Of a DNA stretch of 64,000 nt, positions 11,216-22,919 are shown piece after piece; within the stretch, counting starts at the first letter, position 1, and every line of letters starts with the position of its first letter. Below the pieces are notes generated by a model that saw only the letters and a program-made list of their open reading frames with translations, had not been told where the DNA came from and searched no databases. The translations under genes were made by a program, and so were the position numbers. This DNA is from Polytrichum commune. Taxonomy: Eukaryota; Streptophyta; Polytrichopsida; Polytrichales; Polytrichaceae. The stretch lies in the NCBI GenBank assembly GCA_950295325.1, contig OX485803.1, positions 42,115,554-42,179,553 of the forward strand. Direction: 5' to 3'.

Positions 11216-11715
11216 TTTGGTTACTTCTCTTATTAGGACACCTACATTGGAGTGGTATGGGGTTTGGTGTGGCTCCGAGAACAAATACAACAAGACATGA
11301 ATCAAAAAGAGATTGGATGTGTGCTCAAAATATGATAGTCATTGTAGGCTCAATTGTCAACATGATTGCGGGTGACCTACACAACCATTTAACGAGCACG
11401 AGAATCTTCCGAAACATTACTCATGAGTTGATGAGTTGTGTTCATGGGCCCATCAATAGATTCAAGAGTATAGACTCCGGATTACTGGAATGTTAATGCT
11501 TCAAACTCAATTTTGAAGTCAAGGTAGTTGAACACAACTCATCGGCTAAGTAATGCTATGTCACTTCGATAGTGTATAAGATACTCATATGATCTCCATA
11601 ACTGATGAAGAAAGTGTCGATGACCTCAACTTGGATATGCTAACCATCTTGTACTAATCGCGTGTTTTCTTCATATCCTAGGAGAAGTGGGGTAGTTGGA
11701 AATTGTAACCATGTA
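11216..11715 (+). repeat. Dispersed repeat R1-related copy without nested MITE
   Basis: Parallels the 9762-10335 copy: 'ggtatggggtttggtgtggctcc', 'aaaaagagattgga', then 'gctaaccatcttgtactaatcgc'. It provides the uninterrupted version against which the 10044-10245 insertion can be judged. Confidence 0.5.
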
Positions 11716-12053
11716 AGCTTAAGACATATCTACCTCAGCATCATCACAAGAGGTGAATGCTATGAGTGAACGCAGCCATGGCAGATAACTTTCATATGTA
11801 TATTCGGACCTTGGCAGTGTGGTGAATGATTGATCTGCACTCACAGAAGTGCAAATAAATGCGCTAGCCTTTTCACACATGCTTTCCACCTTGAACATTC
11901 TCCAGCTCCCATTGGTGTGCAGATAACTTGTCATATCCGATTGGGTAGGAGGATTCATTCTATATGATGCGAATGCCGTCCGTAGAGAGCTCTTCATTTA
12001 GACAAAGAATCATTGTTCTCTCATCAACCTTTGCCATGCATCATTCTGACCAG

Positions 12054-12363
12054 TGTGTATGTTTGACAAAGTTTTTGGAAGTTTTTGACATTTGACACGC
12101 AAAAACTTGCACAAAAACAAAATGCATGTCAATTGACATGCACAACTTACATTTTGACATGTAGTGTGACTTGTGATGAAAAAAGCCACATGTCAATTAA
12201 CACTTTAGAATTTGAAATGACACGTATCACTTGACATGTGACATTGAGGTGACATTTTAGAATAAAATGTACATGTCAATCAACATTCATTTTTGTTTTT
12301 GAAAATGTCATGTGACACTTTGGATTTGAAGTTGGATGTCAAATGAAATTTGTCAAACAGACA
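12054..12363. mobile_element. TGACA-rich small inverted-repeat element
   Basis: Ends are inverted: TGTATGTTTGACAAA at 12056 and TTTGTCAAACAGACA at about 12349-12363. The interior is packed with 'gacatgt', 'acatgtc' and 'tgacat' words in both orientations, so the strand can fold extensively. No coding capacity. MITE is the most likely identity; no target duplication was found. Confidence 0.5.
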
Positions 12364-13085
12364 CATTGATTCCGACATTAGTTGAGACCCACTTGGAACC
12401 CATTAAAAGCTACATTCGGTGTAGGTAAATTTGAAATAGTTAAAAACTCAACGGAGAAGTCTAGATAGGGAGTGCAATAGGAAGTCGTTTCACATCACCC
12501 ACCAAAAGGAGGGTGAAACATGCCCCTCCCCCCCCCCCCCTTCTTATAGCAAGGTGAAAATGTTGATTTTCATTGTAGAGCTCCAAAATTGTTGTTTCGA
12601 ACAAAATAGTTTTCAAATCACAGTCACCAATTTCAAATCGACCTCGATTGGGACAAGTAAGCAATAAACTTATAGGGACACATCTTTTGACTATTCCCCC
12701 ACATTAGAAGTTGTGAAACGGATACATACTGCCAGAGCAAATGAAAGTAAAATGAAGCTACACTCGGTGGCAGTGTTTTTTTTTTCAAAAGAAATGGGTC
12801 TCTACATTGGCTCTTGGCCCATCCATTGGCTAGCTTCTTTGGCAATTTGAGTTGGCTTGAAGGAGCCCTAGCTGGCCACGTGGGATGACTTAACATATGG
12901 CGAATGCGACTAGATGTCATAGAAGGTTTGAATATGTGGCGATATATAATTTTTTTGGGGCAAGTGTATGTGGCTATGTTTTGCCAACGTAGAGTTGAAA
13001 TATGGCCCCCACTTCCTACGTTGTTGATGTAAATGTGGCTAATACAACCCAAAGTACATTAAAATTTGGCTACATCTAAGATTCA
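12364..13085. other. Spacer, no gene seen
   Basis: A C-run lies near 12527-12540 and a T-run near 12776-12785. The 139-codon minus frame at 12633-13052 has no recognisable motif. Confidence 0.35.
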
Positions 13086-13175
13086 ATATACAAAAAATAT
13101 TTGTTCCACGGGGGAATTGAACCCCGGTTTTTCAACCCTGCACCCTCAACCATGCCACACATGCTTCAAAGCAGT
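13085..13175 (-). other. tRNA-like box A/box B sequence (possible SINE head or tRNA pseudogene)
   Basis: On the minus strand, TGGCATGGTTGAGGG (13143-13157) resembles box A and GGTTCAATTCC (13113-13123) resembles box B of internal Pol III promoters, with starts about 34 bp apart. A GC stem GGGG...CCCC flanks box B as in a T-arm. The acceptor stem is not paired and the anticodon arm is poor, so this is not a functional tRNA gene. Confidence 0.3.
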
Positions 13176-13427
13176 ACCCAGACACCACAATCTTGAGGTA
13201 TAAATTCATGCCCTCCCTCGTCATGTTCCAAAAATTGAGTGTGGGTTTAGTACATTGGGTACCTCTCATAGAACTAGCACTGCACTAGTCCTTCATTTTC
13301 CAAGCCACTACTTTGTTGTTGCTAGCTGCCCCTAACCTTTGCATACATCAACTACCATTGCATTTAGAAACTACTTCCAGCAACATACATTAGAACTCAT
13401 CTAAGTTTCTCCTCCATAGTGAACCTT

Positions 13428-15791
13428 CTAGGCTTTCCAATCTGTTATGGCCGTTTGGTAAGGGAAAGTGTTCAAGGTATAAAAGTCTTGCGCAAACATG
13501 CGGACCACCAAGTCTAGGTGGGTTGTAAGCCGGTTCCTCAACTTGCTCTTCAAGAAGGACAAGGAGCTAAATGTTCTCTCATCTTCCACACTACCCAACA
13601 CTTGAACGTGAGCAATCTCAGCGACTTTCATGAACTCGGAGAGTTTCGCTGAAATAAGGGCATTGCTAGAAAGCTTGCGCCAAAGTCGGGACATCGGGTT
13701 TTCGGTCATAGGTAAGGCCATGGCAGCTTGGGCATTTGATATCATGGTGATTTTGAAGAAGGAGCTTTGGAGCTCTAGGTTGCGGATGTCAAGGGGTGGA
13801 GGCACCCACTCCTCAGCATCCTCGGTCTCAGCATCCACAGGTACCCACAACTTCTTCGTTGTCCCATAGAATGATTTCAGTGTTGCAATATGCCCAGGAT
13901 ATGTAGCCTCGAATGTATCATTCAGCCAATATTGGGGGTAGCATATCCCCAAAGCACACATCACCTCTTGGTGAGAGAACCTCTTCTCTAACTCCTCTAT
14001 AAGTTGTTTCGCTGCGCTGGTTAATTGCCGCTGCACCTCACCAAAGATGACCTCACGGTCAATCTTGTTCACCTCTTCCCACTGCCCTGGGAAGGCTACT
14101 GATCTCATGGTTGCCATGTGGGGCACACCCGCAACCCTGAAAACCAGGTGGTCTTCCTCACGATTGTAGCAGAACAACCAATCTTGTTCGATTACCATGG
14201 ACGTGTCATCTGCTAGTGACCGAAATGTGCTCAACTCCTCTCCGTGGAAAGCAAAGGTTGGATCTACATAAAGTCGATATAGATCACCCTGGCATATCTT
14301 GACCGCAGAAATGAAATCAACAATGTAACATGCTGGACTCTGTGCAAACTTGATGAGGGAATTCACAGAGTGCAGTATGGGCATCAAGCAAGGTAGGGTG
14401 AGCATGTTCTGCCAATCTAGGAGCATGGAAAGGTTCTTCTTTGTTGCAAGCTCCTTGGGCGCATCCACTGCCATCTTCGTCACCAAGGGTTTGTATTCCT
14501 CAAGCACCCTCCTTGCAGGTCCAAACATGGATATCCAACGAGTCTTGACGTTCCTAAGTATCTTGTTGCCTTTGGATTCCAAGCAAGCTGCTAGCTTTTG
14601 GAACTCAAGACTACGTTTGGGAGAGGAACTGAAGTAAGAGTACAGCGCTGCCAAAAGATCTTCTACATGTTTCACCACCTCAAACTCGGATAGGGTTTAG
14701 ACAGCAAGATTCGTGCGGTGTGCCATGCAATGGACACCCACCATGAAAGGAGTGTGCTTGTTGATAAGTTGTACAGTGACACCGGATTTAGCACCTTGAA
14801 ATGTAGAAACCCCATCTGCCCCAAATGTGATCAACCTTTCCCTAATCTTCTGCTCGGTTAGACCTCCATAAGCGCGAGCAGCATTGACAATGACAACAGT
14901 GAAATTATTTGTTGTCCCTCCTTCAATAACTCTCTCTAGGGTAAGGAGTGCAGGGGTTCGCTTCCAATTAATCTATCACAACATAACCATGGACACTAAT
15001 GCATTACTGACAGTCCACAGAAGTACCCTCATCACAAGACAAACTAAAGAAGTTAGCAACCTGCATAACCTCCTTTGTTCTCTTCAGCACAACACGCTCT
15101 ATCGCCACTGCCATTGCCTCCCACTATTGTCACTCCAGTGGTGGTGTGGATTGTTCTTTAATTTGAGGGTTTCAAATAAGACGTATATTTGCTCATAGTC
15201 TGTGATAGGTCTACCTCTCTGGAGCAAGTGTAAGAAGGTAGCAAACTGTATCCATTTCTTCTTCCTATCTCTAACCGTGTTCTCTGCGACTTGGGCCGCA
15301 ATACTATCTGTGGGGATGGCTGCAAACAGTCTTTCATTTTTTAGATGGATAGAGTTAAAATCCATGTACTTTTCCCCTACAACAACCCCATGACCAAGAC
15401 CCTTAGCGGTTTTCCTCCCTTGATGCTTCCAAAGATTATCGCTCTTAGCACATAAAATTATAGACTTCCCTCGGATTTTAGAGCAGACTTTGCAAATTAC
15501 CTTTGTGACCTCATCACCTTTGTAGATGGGTTCCGCCCAAGGGAAAATTGGCAACCATAGGAGTTGGAATTGACGAGTCTTGTCATACGTCTTTTTCTTG
15601 ACACTAGACTCTACCAACGGAGTTGCTGGTTGCACATCACCATCACCAAGGGTCAGGATATCAACATCAGAGGGGGGCAAATGACTACTACTAGCGCCAT
15701 TGGGATCAGGCCTAGAGAAAAATCTTCTAAATTTGAAACCTTTTGGAGGGGTAAGAGGTGGAGCCATGGTTATGGTCACAACTATGGCCAA
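13428..15791 (-). pseudogene. hAT-superfamily transposase, broken
   Basis: Minus-strand order: an N-terminal part with a BED-like zinc motif (CKVCSK ... NLWKHQ, about 15350-15500); the first catalytic region with SCDEGTSVD (about 15030); FGADGVSTFQGAK and GVHCMAHRTNLAV (about 14800-14705); RNVKTRWISM; and the C-terminal dimerisation block VEDERTFSSLSFLKSKL near 13560. About 750 codons span the region, as usual for hAT. A frameshift near 15110, another near 14970 and a TAA at 14697-14699 break it. The last 416 codons (14678-13428) are uninterrupted. Transposon termini were not identified. It would have cut and pasted its own element; this copy cannot make a full protein. Confidence 0.85.
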
Positions 15792-15859
15792 AACGAAGAA
15801 AATAACAAAAAAAAAGCACCCAACGACCTAACAACTTCAAACTACAAACAAGACCACCT

Positions 15860-18290
15860 AAAAAACCAACCAGCAAGGATTTAAAGTACTTAAGGTTGCA
15901 ATCACAAATACATGCGGCGAAGGGGAGCCGAAAACTAGCAAAGGATGTGTCCTAACAAGGATGAAACACCACTTCAGCAATGAGAGCACCCACAAAAACC
16001 TCACCAAAACATTGGAAAAGGGTGAGGGGTCCGAAGACCACAAAGAGGGCGGTTGCCCATGGGAAGAATGCTCAAAAATATGGCTACAACCTATACATCT
16101 GAGGTATTCCTCCTCAAATACAAGGAGAGGGCCACAAGAACATGTCCCATAACCCTTGTCCAAACCCCAATGAGCAGAAATAAAGGAAAAAAAGACGGGG
16201 AAGGAGAAGGAGCTGGAGCTTGGTTGGGCTCGGCTCGGCTCGGCTCGGCTCTTGCCGGGGCTTGCCTCGAAAACCCGGCAGACCGTAGGACGGTGGGGAC
16301 TTTTTGTTGGCCCGGGCCGCGCTGGGGACCGTTGGTGCCCACGGTGGCGATGCCCTAAGCAATCTGCAACATCCTCCACCTAAGAATACATGAGAAGGGG
16401 CCAGAACTTGAAAGGGGGTGATGGTTGGGAGTTTGCCTTGCGGATTCGACATGGCCATGGAGGTTTAAATTTGAACATTCATTCAAGCAATAAACTGTAG
16501 ATTTTGTAAGTGCAGCCGCCGCCACACAATCACCAGCCAACCTACACACCCATAACTCCAAGAGATCTAAAGGGTTCAACTACCAAATACAAAGTGAAGA
16601 TGACATGTGAGGCACTAAGGATGGAGCAGCGAGGATGGAGCGCCAAGGAGCGGCCAGATCAACAAACAGGGCGCGGGGAAGGAACCAGGTGCAGTTGCCA
16701 GTCGGGTGCAGGTGCACAGAGCGGAGCACATGCAGGGAGCGGGAGCGGCAGCTACAAGGACTCAGGAGCGGAGCAGGTGCAAGGAACGGAGCAGGTGGCG
16801 GGAGCGAGAGCGGAGCAGGAGCAGGAGCACAGGTGGCTTCAAAGCGGCAGGAGAGGAGCAGAGCGGCGATGGAGAAGCACACAACGGGCTTGGGGTGGCG
16901 AAGGCAGCAAAGGGAAGAGATGACGGAAGAGGCGAGGGGTTGGAGTGAGGGTTAGGGTTTGGGCCCCCTATCCCTCAGCCGTTAGATCGACGGCGATACG
17001 GGCGGCCGTGATTGAGCCGGGGGGTGGCCTCTAACACCGTGGTAACGGGGCCGGGTTGGCTACAATGCATGCCGCCCGACCCGGTTTGAGGCTAACCCAA
17101 CGGGCATTTTCAAAATAAACCATGTGTAAACATAGCATGGCCCTAACTAGTGTAGCAAAATACATCTGTATAGCCAGATATAAAAACGCTGCTCAGTGGT
17201 TGCTTTGCAATGAACCAACTTACAACCCTAAGTTTGTAGTTACTTTGGCTATCAAATTTGAATCATATTGTTGCCACGTTTTATCCTTGAAATAAAATGT
17301 TTATGAGAAAAGACGTCAACGTAATCAGTGATTGTGCTCATAGTCCTTACCACTAGCAAGTTTGTATTGAATTTGGACACAAATCAATGAACCAACTTCT
17401 TCATTCAACCTTCAATTAAGTACAAGGCTTACACATGCTCAAGACGGGTTGCTTATGCGATTTGGAGTTCGTAGTATGCACATCTATAAGGTAACCGCAC
17501 CTATGACCACCCAAACTTTGGTGAATTAAAATCTTGATTCTTTTTTAGTAATGTCAACACAAAAATTAGCATCACCGTGTGTGTAACGACTTTCCACATC
17601 TAAGTTTCATTTATAATTTTAGTTCAAATTGTTAAGAATATCAAATAATCATCGCATTGCAATCTACAAAATAATACAACGTGATTTCACTCTCCCTAAT
17701 AGATGAGTTCACGTACTCAACACAAATGCACAGCCTAGACATCCAGCCTCCCAAATTCTATTGTAAATAATGTAAATCCTATGAATATACGAGTCATGTT
17801 TACTACTACACCATTCATGGTATATAGTGTCACTTATTGTTCGAAATTACACAATTCTATAACTTCTTGCTAACATCACAAATTTTTATTAAAGTCATTG
17901 ATGTTGTATATTGTCCGTAAACCCTAATAGCCTTGCGTGATCCCACATAGTAAGGGACACTAAATACCATAAATGGTGTAGCACATTATTTTTTTGGTAA
18001 TCACTTATTCGATTTAAGCTTGTGTTTGTTTCATTCACAGTGATAGAGCATGTAGTAGTTGGATTGATTGAAGTTGAAAACCATGGGGAATATTTAGAGA
18101 ATGAAAACGGATCTCTGGCACTGAAGACAGGTACTGTACATAAGTTAGTACTCTGTTGAAAGCCCAAACAGGCCACTGGCAGTATTTAGGTACTCTCACC
18201 CAATGGTACTGGTACTATAGCCACGTGCAATTGTAACAATGGGACCCCCAGATTCTATTGGGAAAGTGACGACGCTTATCTTGACACAAT
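15860..18290. other. Repeat-biased spacer with GC-rich patches, no gene seen
   Basis: A (GGCTC)n pentamer tract lies at 16227-16251, a GAGCGGAGCAGG-like purine-rich tract at about 16620-16930, and a GC-rich patch at 16960-17100. Overlapping frames on both strands here are low-complexity and not gene-like. From 17100 to 18290 the DNA is AT-rich and unremarkable. The GC patches may be the upstream region of the hAT element. Confidence 0.45.
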
Positions 18291-18296
18291 CAAATA

Positions 18297-19397
18297 AGGT
18301 AGGAATACCATAACCCTATGTTCGGGGAAAACCGACGGCTAGTTCATTATCAGCCGACAGATTTCCCCTCATGGTCAGTCCAAATTTCCAACCATCGGAT
18401 GGCAATCCGACTGTAATTTCAATCTTCCGGCAATAAGCCGATGGACCAGAAAATGTCCCAGAAATGTAGCCGATTCTTCTTGTGAGTTGCTGGATTTCAG
18501 CCGGAAGCATCCATAGCGCTATTTGTCTGGGGCATCTGATGATGCACTTGAGGAAGTACCCTAAACCTTGAACTTTTTGAATTATGCAACCTTTCCATGA
18601 TGAAATCCAATTGCTCCTATGAAGAATTGGGGGACCCTTGGCCTTCAAGCGGTGAAGGCATTGCTAGGTTCAATTCCTGCCAAGGATATTAACTCTTCAA
18701 ATTTAAAGTTTTGAACGTGCCTTTTCTTTTCGCTTATTCAAGATTTTGTACTAAGAAATGATTTCTAATAACTTTTCATACATTTTTTAAACAATTAGTG
18801 CCGAAATGAATTCCATTTTATCGGATATTGGCCGATGAAAATGTGAAAATATACGCAATTGGCCGATTGATTTTACAAAAGACCGGCTCTTGCCGATGTA
18901 AATTGGAAAAAATCCGACCCTTCGTAGCAACTACCGGCAATTAGCCACCAAGGCTTCAAAAACTTCCCGAACTCTGCCATAACCCGTGAAAATAAGGTGA
19001 TTCGCATTGAAGACATGGTCTTACAATCGTGAAATAAATTTCCAAGATAGACGAGAAGGATTCATGAAGAATGCAAGTTGTTTCATTTTTTTCTCTCTTT
19101 TTTGTTCTGTACAAAAAAGTTCTACAATTTTTCAAAGTGGAAAGTTGTCAAACCCCCTACTTAATCACTATATTCTCCCTACACTGAACACGGTAATTTT
19201 GCATTTCCATAAAGAATATCACCTGAACCAGTTACCTCATGAGTACATTAACACTTGACTCCCATTGGCTACACTAAGTGTACACGCATTGAAGTTGCCC
19301 CCTTGTCATGATCGGTTTTAGAAATGGCACTTCACTATTATGACGGCGGTCTAGTGCACGGGTAGAGGGTGGTTAACCGGTTCGGGTATTTCTACCT
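18297..19397 (+). mobile_element. TA-flanked inverted-repeat element (family M3), copy 1, with nested insertion
   Basis: The TIR AGGTAGGAATACCATAACC at the left and GGTATTTCTACCT at the right are bounded by TA on both sides (18295-18296, 19398-19399), as for Tc1/mariner-type elements. The right ~410 bp matches 22499-22919 block for block. The extra 660 bp near the left end is a separate insertion (18317-18976). Non-coding. Confidence 0.7.
18317..18976. mobile_element. Nested 660 bp insertion in M3 copy 1, 9 bp target duplication
   Basis: CCATAACCC flanks the insertion on both sides (18308-18316 and 18977-18985), while the paralogue at 22499 has this site once and uninterrupted. The ends are imperfect inverted repeats (TATGTTCGGGGAA / TTCCCGAACTCTG). 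The interior has many GCCGAT and ATCGGC words that could be transposase binding sites. An 8-9 bp duplication fits a hAT or Mutator-type non-autonomous element. Confidence 0.7.
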
Positions 19398-19399
19398 TA

Positions 19400-21137
19400 G
19401 GGTCCCAATGTCATTGTTCCTCTTTTACACAAGAGAATAAAACAAGCACGAATGCACATGAGACACCAAATTTTGTACATCACAAGAAGCTTCACAACTT
19501 AAACACAATATTGTGCTAGTTATGAGCTCGAACCACCTGAGCATAGGAGAGATGCGAGATGATCCTCTCTCCTCCCCTGAGCTCTCTCTCTCTCTTATAC
19601 CCGAATTCACTCTTAGTCCTATCCATCTTTATCCATAGTATCTAAGAGATACTTTTAGAAGTCTCAAGTCTTACAAAATTAGAGCGAAGCTTCTCTATCT
19701 ATATACATAGATGGTTTCACGGTATGATCCCTTCTTATTTTTTGGCTCAATCACAATCCTCTAGTTAGAACTTATCTAATTCCAACTTGATCCAATCATC
19801 CATTCTTCTTATTGGAATTGTTTGATTCCAATTTGAGTTAGACAACTCAAGTGTTGGGAGTTGTCTAACTCCTGTGCACATTTCCTTTATGGGTTCTAGC
19901 CCTTGTGCATCATTCTCTCTTGGGTTGTTTGACCCAATTCTTTCTTTTGGAGTTGTCTAACTCCAAACACCATATGCTCACATGCTAAGTACAACAAAGT
20001 ATGACCAATCTTCTTCTTTTTTCTTGTATAATCCAACGTTATATCTTTTAATCCAAGTATGTAACCCCCGATGTGAGATGGAAGGTCTATTTCGTACATA
20101 ACATGGACAATCAATGCAGACAAATAAATATCTACAAATGTCCTTATTGGTTGTTGGACACTTCAATGTCCCCATTTGAAGCAAAGGGAAGAATCATCAC
20201 TTGTAGGTGACCTTGAACCGATACATGGACAGTTGTCCAAATGGAACAATGAAAATGAATCCCAAGTTGCCAAGTCATAGTAGCACTTTAAAGATGTTTG
20301 AGAAATATATTTTTACGTGGGCTTCTCCTTACCACTAGGGTATGTGACCTTATGATTGTGGCCACTTCCAACATAACATACCGATTTTGGTTGTTGGATC
20401 GGGTCGGGAATGGTCTCCTCCGGTTAGCAATTCCGAACCATGAAATGGTCTACTCAAGTGTCACAATTAGACTTGCAATACATGCGTTATGTGAGATCAT
20501 TATGAAAACAATCGTCCTCTTTAGGTGATCACAAAGGCCTTTCCATTTGCATCCACCATTGAACCTAAAAGGTTAACGTATTCTGAACATATAATCGAAT
20601 CTCATTGAAACACACATCGTTTTGATGTCCATTCTTAACCACAAGCCTTGCCATATACCAATCAAGGATAGGTAACTTTTTGGAAGAGTAACCACAAAAG
20701 GTCCACCGTACCTTAGTGCAATCATGAGTTCGCATTGACCCATTGAAGGGACCACGTCAATACTTGACTTCTGTCATAAACGCAATTCTCTTGTTTCTTT
20801 TAGTTCTTATTTTCTATTTATTCTTCTAGATTTATTGTACAATGCGAGGGGGTGCTAATAATGTTTCGCTAGAAAGGTGTCAACAGTGACTTCAATCAAG
20901 CAGGTAAATTGTTCATCTCTTGCTAGAACTTGAAGTCTCTCCCGGCCTCTCGGTTCATCTCTTCACGCCTATAGTTGCATCACGGTAACGTGATCAACAA
21001 TAGGCCAACGGGCTCTCAGTCACGCCGGTACCTGGTTACGGGCGTTATTTTTTTATTTTATTTTATGTTCTCCTGGCCCCCAAGGCTAAGAAGGAATTGC
21101 CACATAGGATTGTACAGGGCTCGAACCAGCCACTGCT
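19400..21137. other. Spacer with short palindromes, no gene seen
   Basis: A cluster of 'ggagttgtctaactcc'-like palindromes occurs at 19840-19970. No open frame exceeds about 76 codons and none has a recognisable motif. Confidence 0.4.
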
Positions 21138-21450
21138 CAGGAAGAACCGGTGGTTGGTTACAGATGAACCGGTTGAGTTTGAGAAATAACCGGTTGAAGT
21201 TGAAGACTTCAAGAGAAGTACCGATCATTTTAGAGGAATATGTGCAAGAACATACCTCAAATGAATTAAAGCAAAACTGGAAGATGTGAACATGTAACGA
21301 GCTGGATTGAGAATTACCAATCATTTTAGAGGAATCTATGGAATATGCCTCAAATGAATGAAAGGAAAACTGGAAGATGTCAACATGTAACCGGTTGGAT
21401 TTAGAATCACTAGGATTTTGACCGACTATGCCCAAACACTTCCTTGTCAC
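21138..21450 (-). mobile_element. M2-family MITE copy (minus) with an internal duplication
   Basis: The reverse complement of the M2 sequence starts 'ggaagaaccggtgg' and runs through 'aaataaccggttgaagttgaagacttc'. A block of about 110 bp ('atcattttagaggaat...ctggaagatgt...aacatgtaac') is present twice, at about 21224-21300 and 21321-21395. Confidence 0.5.
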
Positions 21451-22498
21451 TGGGACCATATCTCTCATCCATCATGCATAAACACTTGACCCCCACCCCC
21501 GCCTATTAATTTATGGTTGTATCATTTCAAATGACTTTGACGAGACTAATTCAGGGTTCAAAAAACAAATTTCAAAAGCTAACCTTTGGGTTGCATTCTA
21601 TTTCCGAGTTTTGCGGTTGGATGAAGGAGAGGTATATATGCTCGTATGCAATAATTCCCTCTCGTCCTCGACATGTATACCAAATTTTATGCCAAATATG
21701 TGGATTTAAGGCCACATTGTATTTGTAAATTTAGGAGCCACTACCATAAAAATACATCGAAGGAATTATTGTATATGAGAGTACCTCACGTTCATCCAAC
21801 GCAAACGACATGAAATAATAGTATGTGTCCCATAGGTCACTTTTTCCTAGTTGATTTGACACTGGAATCAACTTTAGAAACCCCGAATTATACTGCTTGA
21901 GTTCATTTGAGATGAATCGGCAACAAATCTATATGGATGAAGTTTATGTGTTGGATGAATGAGAGGTAAACTTGTATACAATTTTATCCTCTCTCTCACA
22001 CACACACACACAACCACAAGCCTAAATTTTACCTGGTCTGGAATATCTGTTACGTATGAGATGAAAAAGTGTGGTCTCCACATGACCCCACCACAAAATA
22101 AGGTAGGATCCGCAATGATTCTATGACTGTAAATGTTGGTTTGATTGACCCAAATAGAGGAAGACCAACCCCATCATTAACTTGCGTAACTTATTTCCCG
22201 GTGTTGTTCTCATGCCCCCGGATTTGGGGTGTGCATGTTCTAGATATCTCCTTGAAACATGCTATGTTGTTTCTTTATTCATGCAAATCCTTAATATTAA
22301 AGACAACTACACTCTAAACTCCGCATGCGGCATCCAAAGTGCCGTGATACTAAGTAACTTTGTAGTGTTGGCATGTGTACCATGTGACATTTTGGAATAA
22401 TACAAAGTGCAACTTAACACACACCGCTCCAATTCAATCCAAACGCTCAATATGCTCCAACCCTAATGCATCCACCGCGACTCTTGTTGCTCGCACTA
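21451..22498. other. Spacer containing three copies of a GTTGGATGAATGAGAGGT-type motif
   Basis: Motif copies lie at 21615-21664 (+), 21759-21800 (-) and 21950-21995 (+), and a short CA repeat at about 21997-22012. No gene was recognised. Confidence 0.45.
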
Positions 22499-22919
22499 AG
22501 GTAGAAATACCATAACCTGTGAAAATAAGGTGATTTGCATTGAAGATATGGTCTGACAATCATGAGATAATTTTCCAAGATAGACGAGAAGGATTCATGA
22601 AGAATGCAAGTTGTTTTATATTTTTCTGTCTTGTACAAAAAATGCTACAAATTTTCAAAGTGAAAAGTTGTCAAACCCCCTACTCGTTCACTAGATTCTT
22701 CCTACATCAAACACGGTAATCCGCATTTCCATACAGAACATCGCCTAAATCGGTTACCTCATGAGTACATTAACACTTGACTCCCATTGGCTACACTAAG
22801 TGTGCACGCATTGAAGTTGCCGCCGAGCCATGATCCGTTTTAGAAATGACACTTCACCATTATGATGGTGATCTAGTGCACGGCTAGAGGATGGTTAACC
22901 GCTTATGGTATTTCTACTT
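22499..22919 (+). mobile_element. M3-family element, copy 2 (uninterrupted)
   Basis: 421 bp with TIRs AGGTAGAAATACCATAACC / GGTATTTCTACTT, flanked by TA at 22497-22498 and 22920-22921. It is collinear with 18986-19397 of copy 1 and carries the empty site for the nested insertion. Tc1/mariner (Stowaway-like) is the likely superfamily from the TA flanks. Non-coding. Confidence 0.7.

Noticed and set aside
13085-13175. Functional tRNA gene
   Set aside because: Acceptor and anticodon stems do not pair; only box A/B-like words remain.
16053-16955. Long Arg/Glu/Gly-rich frames on the plus strand and Pro/Ser-rich frames on minus
   Set aside because: They come from GAGCGG and GGCTC repeats; the peptide is periodic and present in several frames at once.
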